Assembly: GCF_000282135.1 (NCBI RefSeq)
Contig: NZ_AKJW01000080.1
Span: 50,353-114,352, forward strand
Direction: 5' to 3'
Length of the DNA stretch: 64,000 nucleotides
Source: Herbaspirillum sp. CF444
GTDB taxonomy: Bacteria > Pseudomonadota > Gammaproteobacteria > Burkholderiales > Burkholderiaceae_D
How positions within the stretch are numbered: the first letter of the stretch is position 1; every line of letters starts with the position of its first letter. Below are positions 46,139 to 55,715 of the stretch, piece by piece. A model generated the notes under the pieces. That model saw nothing but the letters and a program-made list of their open reading frames with translations, was not told the DNA's origin and made no database searches. A program made the position numbers and the translations under genes.

Positions 46139-47047
46139 TTATCGAATAAGCGTCGATTTGCCAAACAAACTTTCCACCAGCTCGACAACCAGCTCTGCCG
46201 TCTGGTTGCGCACGTCGCACGCGGGATTGAGCTCCATCACATCCAGCGATGCGAGACGACCTGTATCGGCAATCATTTCCATGCAAAGCTGCGTCTCGCG
46301 GTAAGTCGGGCCGCCCGGCACCGCCGTTCCCACCCCCGGCGCCACCGCCGGATCGAGGAAGTCGATGTCGAAACTCACGTGCAGATGGGTGTCGGCATCG
46401 ATGCCGGCCAGCGCCTGCTCCATCGTCACTCGCATGCCGTGCTCGTCGATATGGCGCATGTCATAGACGCGCAGGCCGAGCTCGTGCAAGTGCTGCTTTT
46501 CTTCCCGATCGACGCTGCGGATGCCGATCTGACGGATCGCGTCCGGCAACAGCGCCGGCACCTTGCCGCCGATGCTCGTCAGTTGATCCGGACCGATGCC
46601 CAGCAGGCAGGTCACCGGCATGCCGTGGATGTTGCCGGTCGGCGTCGAGGTATTGGTATTGGCGTCGGCATGCGCGTCCAGCCACAGCACCAGCAGCTTC
46701 TTGCCCTGCTCGCGGCAATATTGCGCCACCGCCGCAATCGATCCGATGGCCAGCGCATGATCGCCGCCCAGCAGCACCGGCAGTTGTCCCTGCTGCAGCG
46801 TGGCATGCACGGCTTCGTGCACGCTGCGATTCCAGGCCGCGACCTGTTCGAGATGGCGAAAGCCGTCGACAGGCCCCTGCTGCGGATTGGGCGGTCCGCT
46901 CACGTCGCCGCCGTCCGTCACATCGAGGCCATGCTGTTGCAAAGCCTGCTGAAGATTGGCCACGCGCAGGGCTTCTGGCCCCATCGATGCGCCACGACGA
47001 CCGGCGCCGATATCGGTAGGTGCGCCAATCAGTCTGAGTTGTTTCAT
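46139..47047 (-). CDS. rocF: Arginase
   Basis: 302 residues with the arginase metal-binding motifs LLGGDHALAIGS, LWLDAHADANTNTSTPTGNIHGMP and VSFDIDFLDPAVAPGVGTAVPGG, plus the C-terminal DVMELNPACDVRNQTAELVVELVESLFG. It hydrolyses arginine to ornithine and urea with a dinuclear Mn site. AAGGAA precedes the ATG. It is 40 bp downstream of the ornithine cyclodeaminase gene on the same strand, which uses its product. Confidence 0.95.
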   Translation of the reverse strand: MKQLRLIGAPTDIGAGRRGASMGPEALRVANLQQALQQHGLDVTDGGDVSGPPNPQQGPVDGFRHLEQVAAWNRSVHEAVHATLQQGQLPVLLGGDHALAIGSIAAVAQYCREQGKKLLVLWLDAHADANTNTSTPTGNIHGMPVTCLLGIGPDQLTSIGGKVPALLPDAIRQIGIRSVDREEKQHLHELGLRVYDMRHIDEHGMRVTMEQALAGIDADTHLHVSFDIDFLDPAVAPGVGTAVPGGPTYRETQLCMEMIADTGRLASLDVMELNPACDVRNQTAELVVELVESLFGKSTLIR

Positions 47048-47087
47048 GTAGGTTCCTTAAAATGAAGCAGGTAAAAACTATCGCAGC

Positions 47088-48155
47088 TCAGGCATGCAGC
47101 AATGCGCCGACCTTCTGCAATGGGGCCGGCACAGCCGGCTTGCCGCCAAGCACAACGCCGTACAAATTCTTGGGATCGGCCAGTTCCGGCACCAGATCGA
47201 TGGATTGGGCGTCATCGTCGCCCACTTGTTCGTCCAGATAGCGCAAGGCGGAAAAATCCTCCAGCGCGAAACCGACCGAGTCGAACACCGTCACCTCGGC
47301 ATCGCTGCCGCGCCCTGCCGCGGCGCCCGACAACACCTGCCACAGCTCGGTCACGGCAAAGTCGGCCGGCATCTGCTGCAGTTCGCCCTCGATGCGCGAT
47401 TGCGGCTCGAATTCCACGATCACGCGCGCCTTGTCCAAGACCTCGCGATGCAACTCGGTCTTGCCGGGGCAGTCGCCGCCCACGGCGTTGAGATGCATGC
47501 CGGCTTCGATCATGTCCGGCGTCACGATGACTGCGTTGCGCTTGTCCGCGGTCACGGTCGTGACGATGTCGGCGCCGCGCACTGCCTCGACCGCACTGTC
47601 GGCGCGCACGATGCGCAAGGCCGGATAAGCGGCGAGATTGCGGCACAACTTGTCGGTCGCGGCGGCATCGACGTCGAATACGCGCAGCTCTTCAATCCCC
47701 AGGAGGCAATGAAAGGCGATGGCCTGGAACTCGCTCTGCGCACCGTTGCCGATCAGCGCCATCACGCGACTGTTGCGCCGCGCCATGTACTTCGCCGCCA
47801 GTACGGAAGTCGCCGCCGTGCGCAAGGCGGTGGTCAGCGTCAGCTCGCTCAACAGGCGCGGATAACCGCTGTCCACGTCGGCCAGCACGCCGAATGCGGT
47901 CACCGTCAGCAAACCGTGTGCAGTGTTCTTGGGATGGCCGTTGACATATTTGAACGAATACAGCCTTCCGTCCGAAATCGGCATCAACTCGATCACGCCG
48001 ACCGTGGAATGACTCGCCATGCGCGCGGTTTTGTCGAACTGTTGCCAGCGCAAGTAGTCTGCTTTGATATAGCCCGTCAGCGCGTCGATGACGCGTTCCA
48101 CCGAGTGAGTGGCCACGAAAGACTGCAATTCCCGGGTTCCGATGTACTTGACCAT
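47088..48155 (-). CDS. Ornithine cyclodeaminase
   Basis: 355 residues from the ATG at 48153-48155. The OCD/mu-crystallin layout is seen: HSTVGVIELMPISDGRLYSFKYVNGHPKNT, RTAATSVLAAKYMARRNSRVMALIGNGAQSEFQAIAF (NAD-binding), ADIVTTVTADKRNAVIV, GMHLNAVGGDCPGKTEL. The C-terminal extension after VFDSVGFALEDFSALRYL is normal for the proteobacterial long form. It converts ornithine to proline and ammonia. Divergent from an Lrp regulator, with 133 bp between start codons. Confidence 0.94.
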   Translation of the reverse strand: MVKYIGTRELQSFVATHSVERVIDALTGYIKADYLRWQQFDKTARMASHSTVGVIELMPISDGRLYSFKYVNGHPKNTAHGLLTVTAFGVLADVDSGYPRLLSELTLTTALRTAATSVLAAKYMARRNSRVMALIGNGAQSEFQAIAFHCLLGIEELRVFDVDAAATDKLCRNLAAYPALRIVRADSAVEAVRGADIVTTVTADKRNAVIVTPDMIEAGMHLNAVGGDCPGKTELHREVLDKARVIVEFEPQSRIEGELQQMPADFAVTELWQVLSGAAAGRGSDAEVTVFDSVGFALEDFSALRYLDEQVGDDDAQSIDLVPELADPKNLYGVVLGGKPAVPAPLQKVGALLHA

Positions 48156-48288
48156 GATGATCGGCGTTACTGCTCGCCGCTGTTGTTTCAATGAAAGAAA
48201 TTTTACAGATGAACATTGGAAATTTGCTTTCTTTATCCTATAAATAAAGAGATAGTTATGCAGCTTTATTTCTTTACAAGGAAAACCC

Positions 48289-48756
48289 ATGGACAAACTC
48301 GACGTCAAGATCCTCGAATTGCTGCAAAACGACGGCCGCATGAGCAATGTCGACATCTCGGAAAACATCCATTTGTCGCCGCCGCAATGCCTGCGCCGCG
48401 TGCGCGTGCTGGAAGAACAAGGCGTCATCCGCCGGTATGCGGCGCTGGTCGCGCCCTCTGCAGTCGGACTGGATGTGACGGCTTTCGTGGCGCTGTCGCT
48501 CGATCGCGCCCAGTTCAAGCAGGTGCGCGAGGTGGAAAGCGTGATCCGGGCATTTCCCGAGATCATCGAGTGCTATACGATTTCCGGCGATTTCGACTAT
48601 CTGCTCAAGGTAGTGTCGCACGACCTCAAGAGCCTGTCGCACTTTCTGACCGACCGCCTGATGCAGGTGCCCGGCGTGGCCGGCCTGCGCTCGATGATTT
48701 GCCTGGAAGAAGTCAAACCGCAGTCGGGCCTGCCGATCACGCTGGAGGATCGCTGA
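48289..48756 (+). CDS. Lrp/AsnC-family regulator of the arginine/ornithine genes
   Basis: 155 residues. The HTH is LDVKILELLQNDGRMSNVDISENIHLSPPQCLRRVRVLEEQGVI and the RAM domain contains IECYTISGDFDYLLKVVSHDLKSL. Divergence from the ornithine cyclodeaminase-arginase pair suggests arginine- or ornithine-responsive control. Its last 20 bases overlap the 3' end of the tapT gene on the other strand. Confidence 0.92.
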   Translation: MDKLDVKILELLQNDGRMSNVDISENIHLSPPQCLRRVRVLEEQGVIRRYAALVAPSAVGLDVTAFVALSLDRAQFKQVREVESVIRAFPEIIECYTISGDFDYLLKVVSHDLKSLSHFLTDRLMQVPGVAGLRSMICLEEVKPQSGLPITLEDR

Positions 48757-49390
48757 GCCCGGAAGGATCGGGGAGATAAGCGCTCTGCTGCGCCACAAAG
48801 CCGTCGAAAGCCTGCAGCAGCGGCAGGTACTTGCTTTCGTCGGCCTCCAGTTGCGCCAGCGCATGACAGGCGGCTTCCAGCGTCGACAGCTGATCGTCGC
48901 GATGCGCCTTGCGGATGCGGTATTGCGAAGCCGGCGGATCGACCAGCGGCAGGCGCGGCAACTGTTGCAGCAAGGGATTCAGGTACAGCATCTTGCGACT
49001 CTTGCGCCAGGTTGCATCGAGGATCACCAGCCGCAGGCGCGCCGGCACGGATAAATCCGGCAAGGCTTGCGCAGGCGATCCACCCGGCGTATCAGGATAC
49101 AACAGCGGATACAGCAGCACCGGCCGTATCGGTTTGCCTGCCGCATCGGCATGCAGCAAACGGCGCAGTGCCTCTTCCTCAAACTGCTCGCCATGCACCA
49201 GCACGCTGTCTTCAAGGCTCAGATGCAGCAAACGCCCGCTGCCCTTGGCCTGATGGATTTCCAGTGGATGCTGCAGAATCAGCACCTGCGCCGCCGGCGC
49301 CAGCACCGTGATCCAGCCGCAAATGCAACTGCTCTGCGCGCGCAGGCAGCGCGCACAAGTCGGCCGTTTTGGATGCACGGCAAGGTTCAT
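48737..49390 (-). CDS. tapT: DTW-domain tRNA-uridine aminocarboxypropyltransferase
   Basis: 217 residues. The N-terminal zinc-like motif CARCLRAQSSCICGW, ILQHPLEIHQAKGSGRLLHLSL, and the signature LVILDATWRKSRKMLYLNP (DxTW class, here DATW) followed by QYRIRKAHRDDQLSTLEAA identify the DTW family. TapT makes acp3U at position 47 of tRNAs from S-adenosylmethionine. Its start overlaps the LysR stop by four bases. Confidence 0.92.
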   Translation of the reverse strand: MNLAVHPKRPTCARCLRAQSSCICGWITVLAPAAQVLILQHPLEIHQAKGSGRLLHLSLEDSVLVHGEQFEEEALRRLLHADAAGKPIRPVLLYPLLYPDTPGGSPAQALPDLSVPARLRLVILDATWRKSRKMLYLNPLLQQLPRLPLVDPPASQYRIRKAHRDDQLSTLEAACHALAQLEADESKYLPLLQAFDGFVAQQSAYLPDPSGLSDPPA

Positions 49391-50307
49391 GAGGCGATGT
49401 ATTCCTGCAAGCCCTCGACCAGCGCGTCGAAGGTCGCGCTCACGCGCGCGCTGTTGCGCAAGTCCTCATGCATCGTCACCCATGTCTCCAGCTTCATCGA
49501 AAACTGTTTCGGGAACAGGCGCACCAGATCGGCATGGCGTCTGGCCAGCGGCGCCTGGCATATGCCGATGCCGTAGCCCGCCCGTATCATTGCCAGTTGC
49601 GCCAGGTCGCTGTCGGTACGCAAGGAAAAATGGCTGCGCCGCATGATGGCCACGTCCTTGGCGGCATTGCGGATGAAGGCGGTTTCCTTGTCGAAACCGA
49701 CCAGCGTGTGCTCCATCAGCTGATCCATGTTTTTCGGCGTGCCGCGTTGCGCGAGGTAATCCTTGTGCGCGTGAAAACCAAGTTCAATCACACCGGCACG
49801 GCGCGTCACCAGCACTTCCTGCGTCGGCCGCAACATGCGCACGGCGATGTCGGCTTCGCGCCGCAGCAAGTCTTCGACACGATTCGACAAGGCCAGCTCG
49901 ACGACCAGTTCGGGATGCGCCCGCTTCAGCCTGACCAGAATCGACGGCAGGATTTCCGCTCCCACCACTTCACTGGCGGTAATGCGCACGGTGCCGCGCA
50001 CGATTCCTCTCGCCGATGCATCCTTGCCGCCATGCGCCGAGGCGGCGCGCATCAAAGCCGCCGTGGTCGAGGCCAGGCTTTCTGCGTAAGGCTGCAAGCT
50101 CAGCGCCGCTTCGGTCGGCATGAAGCCGTGTTGCGAACGCGTAAACAAGGCAAAACCAACCGCCTGCTCGAGCGCGTCGACGTGGCGGCCGATGGTCGGC
50201 TGCGTCAGTCCGAGCGAACGCGCCGCCGCCGAGAGCGAACCCTCGTTGAGTACCGCGAGAAAGGAACGGTAAAGCTCCCAGCCGGGATCGGCAGCTTGTT
50301 TAGTCAT
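49387..50307 (-). CDS. LysR-family transcriptional regulator
   Basis: 306 residues. N-terminal winged HTH with LAVLNEGSLSAAARSLGLTQPTIGRHVDALEQAVGFALFTRSQHGF, and a C-terminal periplasmic-binding-like effector domain (VRITASEVVGAEILPSILVRL, LSNRVEDLLRREADIAVRM). Divergent from the epimerase-like gene with a 96-bp spacer, so that gene is its likely target. The four-base overlap with tapT couples two otherwise unrelated functions. Confidence 0.92.
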   Translation of the reverse strand: MTKQAADPGWELYRSFLAVLNEGSLSAAARSLGLTQPTIGRHVDALEQAVGFALFTRSQHGFMPTEAALSLQPYAESLASTTAALMRAASAHGGKDASARGIVRGTVRITASEVVGAEILPSILVRLKRAHPELVVELALSNRVEDLLRREADIAVRMLRPTQEVLVTRRAGVIELGFHAHKDYLAQRGTPKNMDQLMEHTLVGFDKETAFIRNAAKDVAIMRRSHFSLRTDSDLAQLAMIRAGYGIGICQAPLARRHADLVRLFPKQFSMKLETWVTMHEDLRNSARVSATFDALVEGLQEYIAS

Positions 50308-50403
50308 ACAAATAAGTATAGCACCTCACCTATTTTCAATAATTCCATTTAACCACGATTTATCCGACACTGGCTGTACTGGATCTCAATCACGGAGCGA
50401 ATC

Positions 50404-51411
50404 ATGGACAATGCATTGACTACGACAAAGACCGCACTGGTGCTAGGCGCCACCGGCGGCATCGGCGGCGAAATGGCGCGCAAGCTGCAGGCGCGCGGCT
50501 GGACGGTGCGCGCGCTGCATCGCAATGCCGGCAACATGGCGGCCCGTCCCGGCAGGGACAGATTCAACTGGATACAGGGCGACGCCATGCAACGCGCCGA
50601 CGTGGTTGCCGCAGCGCGCGGCGTCGACCTGATCGTCCACGCGGTCAATCCGCCTGGCTATCAACGCTGGGCCGAGCTGATATTGCCGATGATCGACAAC
50701 AGCATCGCCGCCGCCCAGGATTTCGGTGCGCGTATCCTGCTGCCCGGCACCATCTACAACTATGGACCTGACGCCCTGCCGCATCCGGACGAAGAGTCGC
50801 CGCAACGCCCCGTCACGCGCAAAGGCGCGATTCGCGTCGAGATGGAACGGCGCCTGCAGGCAGCCTCGGCAGATGGCGTGCGCAGCCTGATCGTGCGTGC
50901 GGGCGACTTCTTCGGTCCGCAAGCCGGCAATAACTGGTTCTCGCAAGGAATGATCAAGCCGGGCAAGATGCCGACGGCGATCACCAATCCCGGCAAGCCC
51001 GGACTGGGTCATCAATGGACTTACCTGCCCGACCTGGCGGAGACCATGATGCAACTGACGGAACGCGAAGAAGCGCTGGCGCCGTTCGCCCGTTTTCACA
51101 TGCTCGGCCATTGGGATGCCGACGGCATGCAAATGGTCAACGCCATCCGGCGCGCCGTCGGCAACACGGCGCTGCCGATGCGCAGTTTTCCATGGTGGCT
51201 GCTGGCGCCGGCCGCGCCGTTCGTGCCGTTGTTCAAGGAAATGCAGGAGATGCGCTACCTGTGGCAACAACCGGTGCGCATGGAAAATACGCGCCTGCTG
51301 GAAGTATTGGGCAACGAGCCGCACACGCCGCTGGACGAAGCGGTGCGCACGACGCTTGAAGGCCTCGCTTGCCTGCCGACGCCCAAGCTGCGCGACACGA
51401 CGATGGCCTGA
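50404..51411 (+). CDS. NAD(P)-dependent epimerase/dehydratase-like protein (extended SDR)
   Basis: 335 residues. The Rossmann motif LVLGATGGIGGEMARKLQARGW opens the protein, followed by the short-chain dehydrogenase body (AARGVDLIVHAVNPPGYQRW, ILLPGTIYNYGPD). YNYG stands where the catalytic Tyr of extended SDRs is expected, but the downstream lysine of YxxxK is not obvious, so it may be an atypical or NmrA-like sensor. Probably induced through the divergent LysR regulator; substrate unknown. Confidence 0.85.
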   Translation: MDNALTTTKTALVLGATGGIGGEMARKLQARGWTVRALHRNAGNMAARPGRDRFNWIQGDAMQRADVVAAARGVDLIVHAVNPPGYQRWAELILPMIDNSIAAAQDFGARILLPGTIYNYGPDALPHPDEESPQRPVTRKGAIRVEMERRLQAASADGVRSLIVRAGDFFGPQAGNNWFSQGMIKPGKMPTAITNPGKPGLGHQWTYLPDLAETMMQLTEREEALAPFARFHMLGHWDADGMQMVNAIRRAVGNTALPMRSFPWWLLAPAAPFVPLFKEMQEMRYLWQQPVRMENTRLLEVLGNEPHTPLDEAVRTTLEGLACLPTPKLRDTTMA

Positions 51412-51415
51412 GCAA

Positions 51416-51445
51416 ACAAAAAACCGCCTTCAAATGAAGGCGGTT
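51416..51445 (-). terminator. cysB operon terminator
   Basis: The perfect stem AACCGCCTTCA/TGAAGGCGGTT (51422-51432 with 51435-51445) and, on the minus strand, six T. It ends the leftward cysTWA-cysB transcript just before it reaches the rightward epimerase gene. Confidence 0.85.
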
Positions 51446-51475
51446 CGGATTGAGCAGAACAGCGTTAACCCGGCG

Positions 51476-52411
51476 TCAATGCGCGGTCGGCTCGTTCAAT
51501 GCGGCAACGATGTCGGCGCGTTTGAGTTCCGGCGCAAATTGCAAAATGAAGTCATAGGTATAAGCCCGCAGATAGGCGCCGCGACGCACCGCCAGACGCG
51601 TGATGTTCTGCGCGAACAGATGCGATGCCTCGATCGCTTCCAGGCCATGGTGCTTGCCCTGCTCGATCGCCATCGACGCCACGATGCCGACGCCCAGGCC
51701 GAGCGCAACGTATTGCTGAATCACGTCCGAATCCATGGCCGTCAGCACGATATCCTTTTCGATGCCCGCAGTGCGGAAGGCGTCGTCGATGTGACCGCGG
51801 CCGGTGAAGCCGACGTCATAGGTAATCAGCGAATGTGCGGCCAACTCTTCCAGCGTGATCGGGTGCCTGAGCGACAGCAGCGGATGTCCTTGCGGCACGA
51901 CGATGACGTGGTTCCAGGTATAACAAGGAAAAGAGACCAGATCCTTGAACTGGCTCAGGCCTTCGGTCGCGATGCCGACGTCGGCCTTGCCCGACATCAC
52001 CCACTCGGCGATGTGTTCCGGCGCGCTTTGCTGAAGCGCAATGCGCACCTGCGGGAACGCCGCGCGGAAAGCCTGCACCACGCGCGGCAGCACATAGCGC
52101 GCTTGCGTGTGCGTGGTCGCGATGGTCAGCGTGCCGCTTTGCTCGCCGGCGTATTCCTGGCTGGCCTGGCGCAGGTTTTCCGCTTCCAGCAGCAGGCGCT
52201 CGATGATGTGCAGGATGCCCTTGCCAGGTTCGGTCAGGCCGATCAGGCGCTTGCCGTTGCGCTCGAAAATCTCGACGCCGAGTTCTTCTTCCAGTTCGCG
52301 GATCTGGCGGCTCACGCCGGGTTGCGAGGTGAACAGCACGTTGGCGACTTCGGTCAGGTTGAAGCCGCAACGCGCGGCTTCGCGGATGGAGCGTAATTGC
52401 TGGAAATTCAT
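51476..52411 (-). CDS. cysB: CysB-type LysR regulator of sulfur assimilation
   Basis: 311 residues. The HTH is [57 protein letters not shown], the CysB/Cbl signature, and the effector domain has [17 protein letters not shown] and [11 protein letters not shown]. CysB activates sulfate-uptake and cysteine genes with acetylserine as inducer. Here it is the last gene of the sulfate importer operon, overlapping cysA by four bases, so it is under the control of its own target. Whether it is CysB or Cbl cannot be settled from one sequence. Confidence 0.92.
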   Translation of the reverse strand: MNFQQLRSIREAARCGFNLTEVANVLFTSQPGVSRQIRELEEELGVEIFERNGKRLIGLTEPGKGILHIIERLLLEAENLRQASQEYAGEQSGTLTIATTHTQARYVLPRVVQAFRAAFPQVRIALQQSAPEHIAEWVMSGKADVGIATEGLSQFKDLVSFPCYTWNHVIVVPQGHPLLSLRHPITLEELAAHSLITYDVGFTGRGHIDDAFRTAGIEKDIVLTAMDSDVIQQYVALGLGVGIVASMAIEQGKHHGLEAIEASHLFAQNITRLAVRRGAYLRAYTYDFILQFAPELKRADIVAALNEPTAH

Positions 52412-53493
52412 CGTGCATCCTTATTCTGCGCGGCATTGTCGACGAACACGTGGAGGCGGCGCGGACGCACCACCAGCGTTTCGCCGTCTTTCAGATTCAA
52501 TTGTGCAAAGCGCTCATTGGAAATGACGGCTTCGATCAGTTCCGAATTGTCGTCACGTTCCAGCTCCAGTTGCGCCAGCGGGCCGATCGCGTGCGAGCGC
52601 CTGAGCTGGGCCACGATGCCTTCCGCTCCGGGCGAGTAGCGATCCACTTCGAGGTCGTGCGGACGGACATAGCCGATGCCCCTTTCGTCCTGCGCCTGTG
52701 CATGGTCGGGCGCATCGAAGGTGACGCCGCCGGCTTCCAGCACGCCTTCATGCACGCGGCCGTGGAACAGGTTGACGTTGCCGAGGAAGCCGTAGACGAA
52801 CGGCGACGCCGGATGGTTGTAGACCTCGCCGGGCGAGCCGATCTGTTCGACGTTGCCCTTGTTCATGAGCACGATCTGGTCGGCGACTTCCAATGCTTCT
52901 TCCTGATCGTGGGTGACGAAAATGCTGGTGACATGCAACTCGTCGTGCAGACGGCGCAACCAGCGGCGCAATTCCTTGCGCACCTTGGCGTCAAGCGCAC
53001 CGAATGGCTCATCCAGCAGCAGCACGCGCGGCTCCACCGCCAATGCGCGCGCCAGGGCGATGCGCTGACGCTGGCCGCCGGACAGCTGCGGCGGATAGCG
53101 ATCGGCCAGCCAATCCAGTTGCACCAGCTCCAGCAGGCTCGTGACCTTTTCGCGGATCTGCGCTTCCGACGGGCGTTGACTACGCGGCTTGACGCGCAGG
53201 CCGAAGGCGATGTTCTCGAACACCGTCATGTGCTTGAACAAGGCGTAATGCTGAAACACGAAGCCCACCTGGCGCTCGCGCACATGGCGCGCCGATGCAT
53301 CGTCGCCGTCGAGCAGCACCTGGCCGGAATCGGGCGACTCCAGGCCGGCGATGATGCGCAGCAGCGTGGTCTTGCCGCAGCCGGATGGTCCCAGCAGCGC
53401 GGTCAGTTCGCCTGCGGGGAAATTCAGCGAGACGTTGTTGAGCGCGACGAAATTGCCGAAACGCTTGTTGATGTCTTTGACTTCGATGCTCAT
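52408..53493 (-). CDS. cysA: Sulfate/thiosulfate ABC importer ATPase CysA
   Basis: 361 residues. Walker A is [19 protein letters not shown] (residues 34-52), signature [15 protein letters not shown], Walker [13 protein letters not shown] and switch [14 protein letters not shown]-terminal TOBE domain ([13 protein letters not shown] onward) gives the CysA length. It powers the CysT-CysW channel. Confidence 0.95.
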   Translation of the reverse strand: MSIEVKDINKRFGNFVALNNVSLNFPAGELTALLGPSGCGKTTLLRIIAGLESPDSGQVLLDGDDASARHVRERQVGFVFQHYALFKHMTVFENIAFGLRVKPRSQRPSEAQIREKVTSLLELVQLDWLADRYPPQLSGGQRQRIALARALAVEPRVLLLDEPFGALDAKVRKELRRWLRRLHDELHVTSIFVTHDQEEALEVADQIVLMNKGNVEQIGSPGEVYNHPASPFVYGFLGNVNLFHGRVHEGVLEAGGVTFDAPDHAQAQDERGIGYVRPHDLEVDRYSPGAEGIVAQLRRSHAIGPLAQLELERDDNSELIEAVISNERFAQLNLKDGETLVVRPRRLHVFVDNAAQNKDAR

Positions 53494-53496
53494 GAT

Positions 53497-54414
53497 TTAC
53501 TCCTGATCTGCGGCAGCCAATGCCGTATGTGCGGTCAGCTGCTTGTGCAGACGCCATTCGATGAAGCTCTTGATCGCCAGCGTCGCCAACGCCAGGAAAG
53601 CCAGCAAGGACGCCACCGCAAACGCGCCGACGACATTGAATTCGTTGTAGAGGATTTCCACCTGCAGCGGAATCGTGTTGGTCTCGCCGCGGATGTGGCC
53701 GGATACCACCGACACCGCACCGAACTCGCCCATGGCGCGGGCGTTGCACAGGATCACGCCATACAGCAATCCCCACTTGATGTTCGGCAGAGTGACGTGC
53801 CAGAAGGTCTTCCAGCCGGAGGCGCCCAATACCAACGCGGCTTCTTCTTCTTCGCTGCCCTGCGACTGCATCAACGGAATCAACTCGCGCGCCACGAAGG
53901 GGAACGTCACAAACACCGTCGCCAGCACGATGCCCGGCACGGCAAACAGAATCTTGATGTCATGCTCGCGCAGCCAGGGACCGAAGTAGCCTTGCAAGCC
54001 GAACAGCAACACATAGATCAGCCCGGAAATCACCGGCGACACCGAGAACGGCAAGTCGATCAGCGTCAGCAGGATGTTCTTGCCGCGGAACTCGAACTTG
54101 GCGATCGACCACGCTGCGGCGACGCCGAACACCAGATTCAGCGGCACCGCAATCGCCGCCGTCATCAAGGTCAGCTTGATGGCCGACCAGGCGTCCGGCT
54201 CGATGATGGAATCGACGTAAACATCCCAGCCTTTTTTCAGGCCTTCATAAAACACCGCCACCAGCGGCACGAACAGAAACAAGGTCAGGAAAGCAAAAGC
54301 AATCCCCACCAGCACGATGCGCACCCACAATGGTTCCAGCGTGGCGGCCGGCACGTAAGCGGGCTCGCCGCGCATGGGCGTCGTGGCGATGCCTGGAGTA
54401 ATGACGGCGCTCAT
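53497..54414 (-). CDS. cysW: Sulfate ABC importer permease CysW
   Basis: 305 residues, about six helices. CysW markers are [60 protein letters not shown] and the EAA loop [28 protein letters not shown]. It follows cysT by one base. Confidence 0.95.
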   Translation of the reverse strand: MSAVITPGIATTPMRGEPAYVPAATLEPLWVRIVLVGIAFAFLTLFLFVPLVAVFYEGLKKGWDVYVDSIIEPDAWSAIKLTLMTAAIAVPLNLVFGVAAAWSIAKFEFRGKNILLTLIDLPFSVSPVISGLIYVLLFGLQGYFGPWLREHDIKILFAVPGIVLATVFVTFPFVARELIPLMQSQGSEEEEAALVLGASGWKTFWHVTLPNIKWGLLYGVILCNARAMGEFGAVSVVSGHIRGETNTIPLQVEILYNEFNVVGAFAVASLLAFLALATLAIKSFIEWRLHKQLTAHTALAAADQE

Positions 54415-54415
54415 G

Positions 54416-55279
54416 TCAGACTTTCTCGGCCTGGCCGCGCTTGCGTACCCAGGCTTGCAACAGGTTGATGGTCAGCAGCAAGGCAAAGGACACGATCAGC
54501 ATCACCACGGCAATCGCGGTCGCGCCGGTGTAGTCGTATTGCTCAAGCTTGGTGATGATGAACAACGGGGTGATCTCGGACACCATCGGCATGTTGCCGG
54601 CGATGAATACGACCGAACCGTATTCGCCCGTGGCACGGGCAAACGCCAGCGCAAAGCCGGTCAGCAAGGCCGGAAACACCGTTGGAAAAATCACGCGGGC
54701 GAAGGTTTGCAAGCGCGAGGCGCCGAGGCTGGCGGCCGCTTCTTCGAGTTCGCGTTCGGCGTCTTCCAGCACCGGCTGCACCGTGCGCACGACGAACGGC
54801 AATCCGATGAAGGTCAGCGCCACCAGCACGCCCAGCGGCGTAAAGGCGACCTTGATGCCGAGCGGCTCCAGGTAGCGGCCGATCCAGCCGTTCTGCGAAT
54901 AGAGCGTGGTCAGCGCAATCCCGGCCACCGCCGTCGGCAAGGCAAACGGCAAATCGACCAGCGCGTCAATGATGCGCTGGCCGGGGAATTTATAACGCAC
55001 CAGCACCCATGCGACGATGCCGCCGAAGATCACATTCAGCAGCGCAGCTAATAGAGAAGCGCCGAAAGTCAGCCGATACGACGCCATCACGCGCGGCGAG
55101 GTCACGGCGCTGACGAAAGCATCCCAGGTCATGGTAAAAGTCTTGAGGAAGACCGCCGACAAGGGAATCAGAACGATCAGCGTCAGATAGAACAGCGTGA
55201 AGCCGAGCGACAGGCGAAAGCCCGGCAACACCCGGAACGGCGCTTTGTTAACAACAGGTAAGGCGATTGGCACAGTCAC
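54416..55279 (-). CDS. cysT: Sulfate ABC importer permease CysT (CysU)
   Basis: 287 residues with a GTG start (55277-55279) preceded by AAGGAAG. CysT markers are [76 protein letters not shown] and the EAA loop [30 protein letters not shown]. First gene of the operon; no sbp or cysP gene is next to it. Confidence 0.94.
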   Translation of the reverse strand: MTVPIALPVVNKAPFRVLPGFRLSLGFTLFYLTLIVLIPLSAVFLKTFTMTWDAFVSAVTSPRVMASYRLTFGASLLAALLNVIFGGIVAWVLVRYKFPGQRIIDALVDLPFALPTAVAGIALTTLYSQNGWIGRYLEPLGIKVAFTPLGVLVALTFIGLPFVVRTVQPVLEDAERELEEAAASLGASRLQTFARVIFPTVFPALLTGFALAFARATGEYGSVVFIAGNMPMVSEITPLFIITKLEQYDYTGATAIAVVMLIVSFALLLTINLLQAWVRKRGQAEKV

Positions 55280-55542
55280 GCTTGTACTTCCTTCTTATTT
55301 GAACCAGTGCGGCACTTTTGAGAGCCGTCGCAAACATTCTCTTATTACAAATACGACTAATGAATGACGATATTCGCACCGCATTGTTATAAAGAGAACG
55401 AATTTTTTTGCATGTTTATAGAAAGATTACGCATATAGAAAGCCGCAAAAACAACCCGAATTGCGCAAATCCGGTCTCAGTCCTTTCCTTGGAAAACGGC
55501 TTCAGCTATAGTCATCCGACGACTGATCACCCATAAAATTAG

Positions 55543-55560
55543 AAAGTGGTCGACCACTTT
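55543..55560. promoter_or_regulatory. GntR/FadR-type operator palindrome 1
   Basis: AAAGTGGTCGACCACTTT is a perfect 18-bp palindrome with the TGGTC-GACCA core expected for FadR-subfamily GntR repressors. Confidence 0.65.
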
Positions 55561-55654
55561 TCATCACTATCAGTTAGATGCCCATTGCCTTGCAAGCCGC
55601 ATCCACAAGCACTTTGGCGAACCACAAAATAAATCGGACAGACCATATTGCAAT

Positions 55655-55688
55655 ATTGGTCAGGCCAACCTAGAATGGCCTGACCAAT
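55655..55688. promoter_or_regulatory. GntR/FadR-type double operator in front of the regulator gene
   Basis: Two sites, TTGGTCAGGCCAA (55656-55668) and TGGCCTGACCAA (55676-55687). Each is a GGTC..GACC-like half dyad; together they form a larger perfect inverted repeat with 13-bp arms and an 8-bp centre. They lie 28 bp before the regulator's ATG, a position suited to autoregulation of the whole hexuronate operon. Confidence 0.72.
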
Positions 55689-55715
55689 TTTCCGCGACCT
55701 TTAGAAAAGCACGCC

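Larger units (their letters stand above)
55280..55715. promoter_or_regulatory. 436-bp divergent region between cysT and the GntR gene
   Basis: No gene is seen. The left half is AT-rich and should contain the leftward cys promoter with CysB sites; the right half holds the GntR-type operators listed separately. Confidence 0.6.

Noticed and set aside
52450..54468. Long rightward frame (about 670 codons) across cysA and cysW
   Set aside because: Antisense shadow of conserved cysA/cysW with biased His/Gln/Arg composition; no ribosome site or motif.
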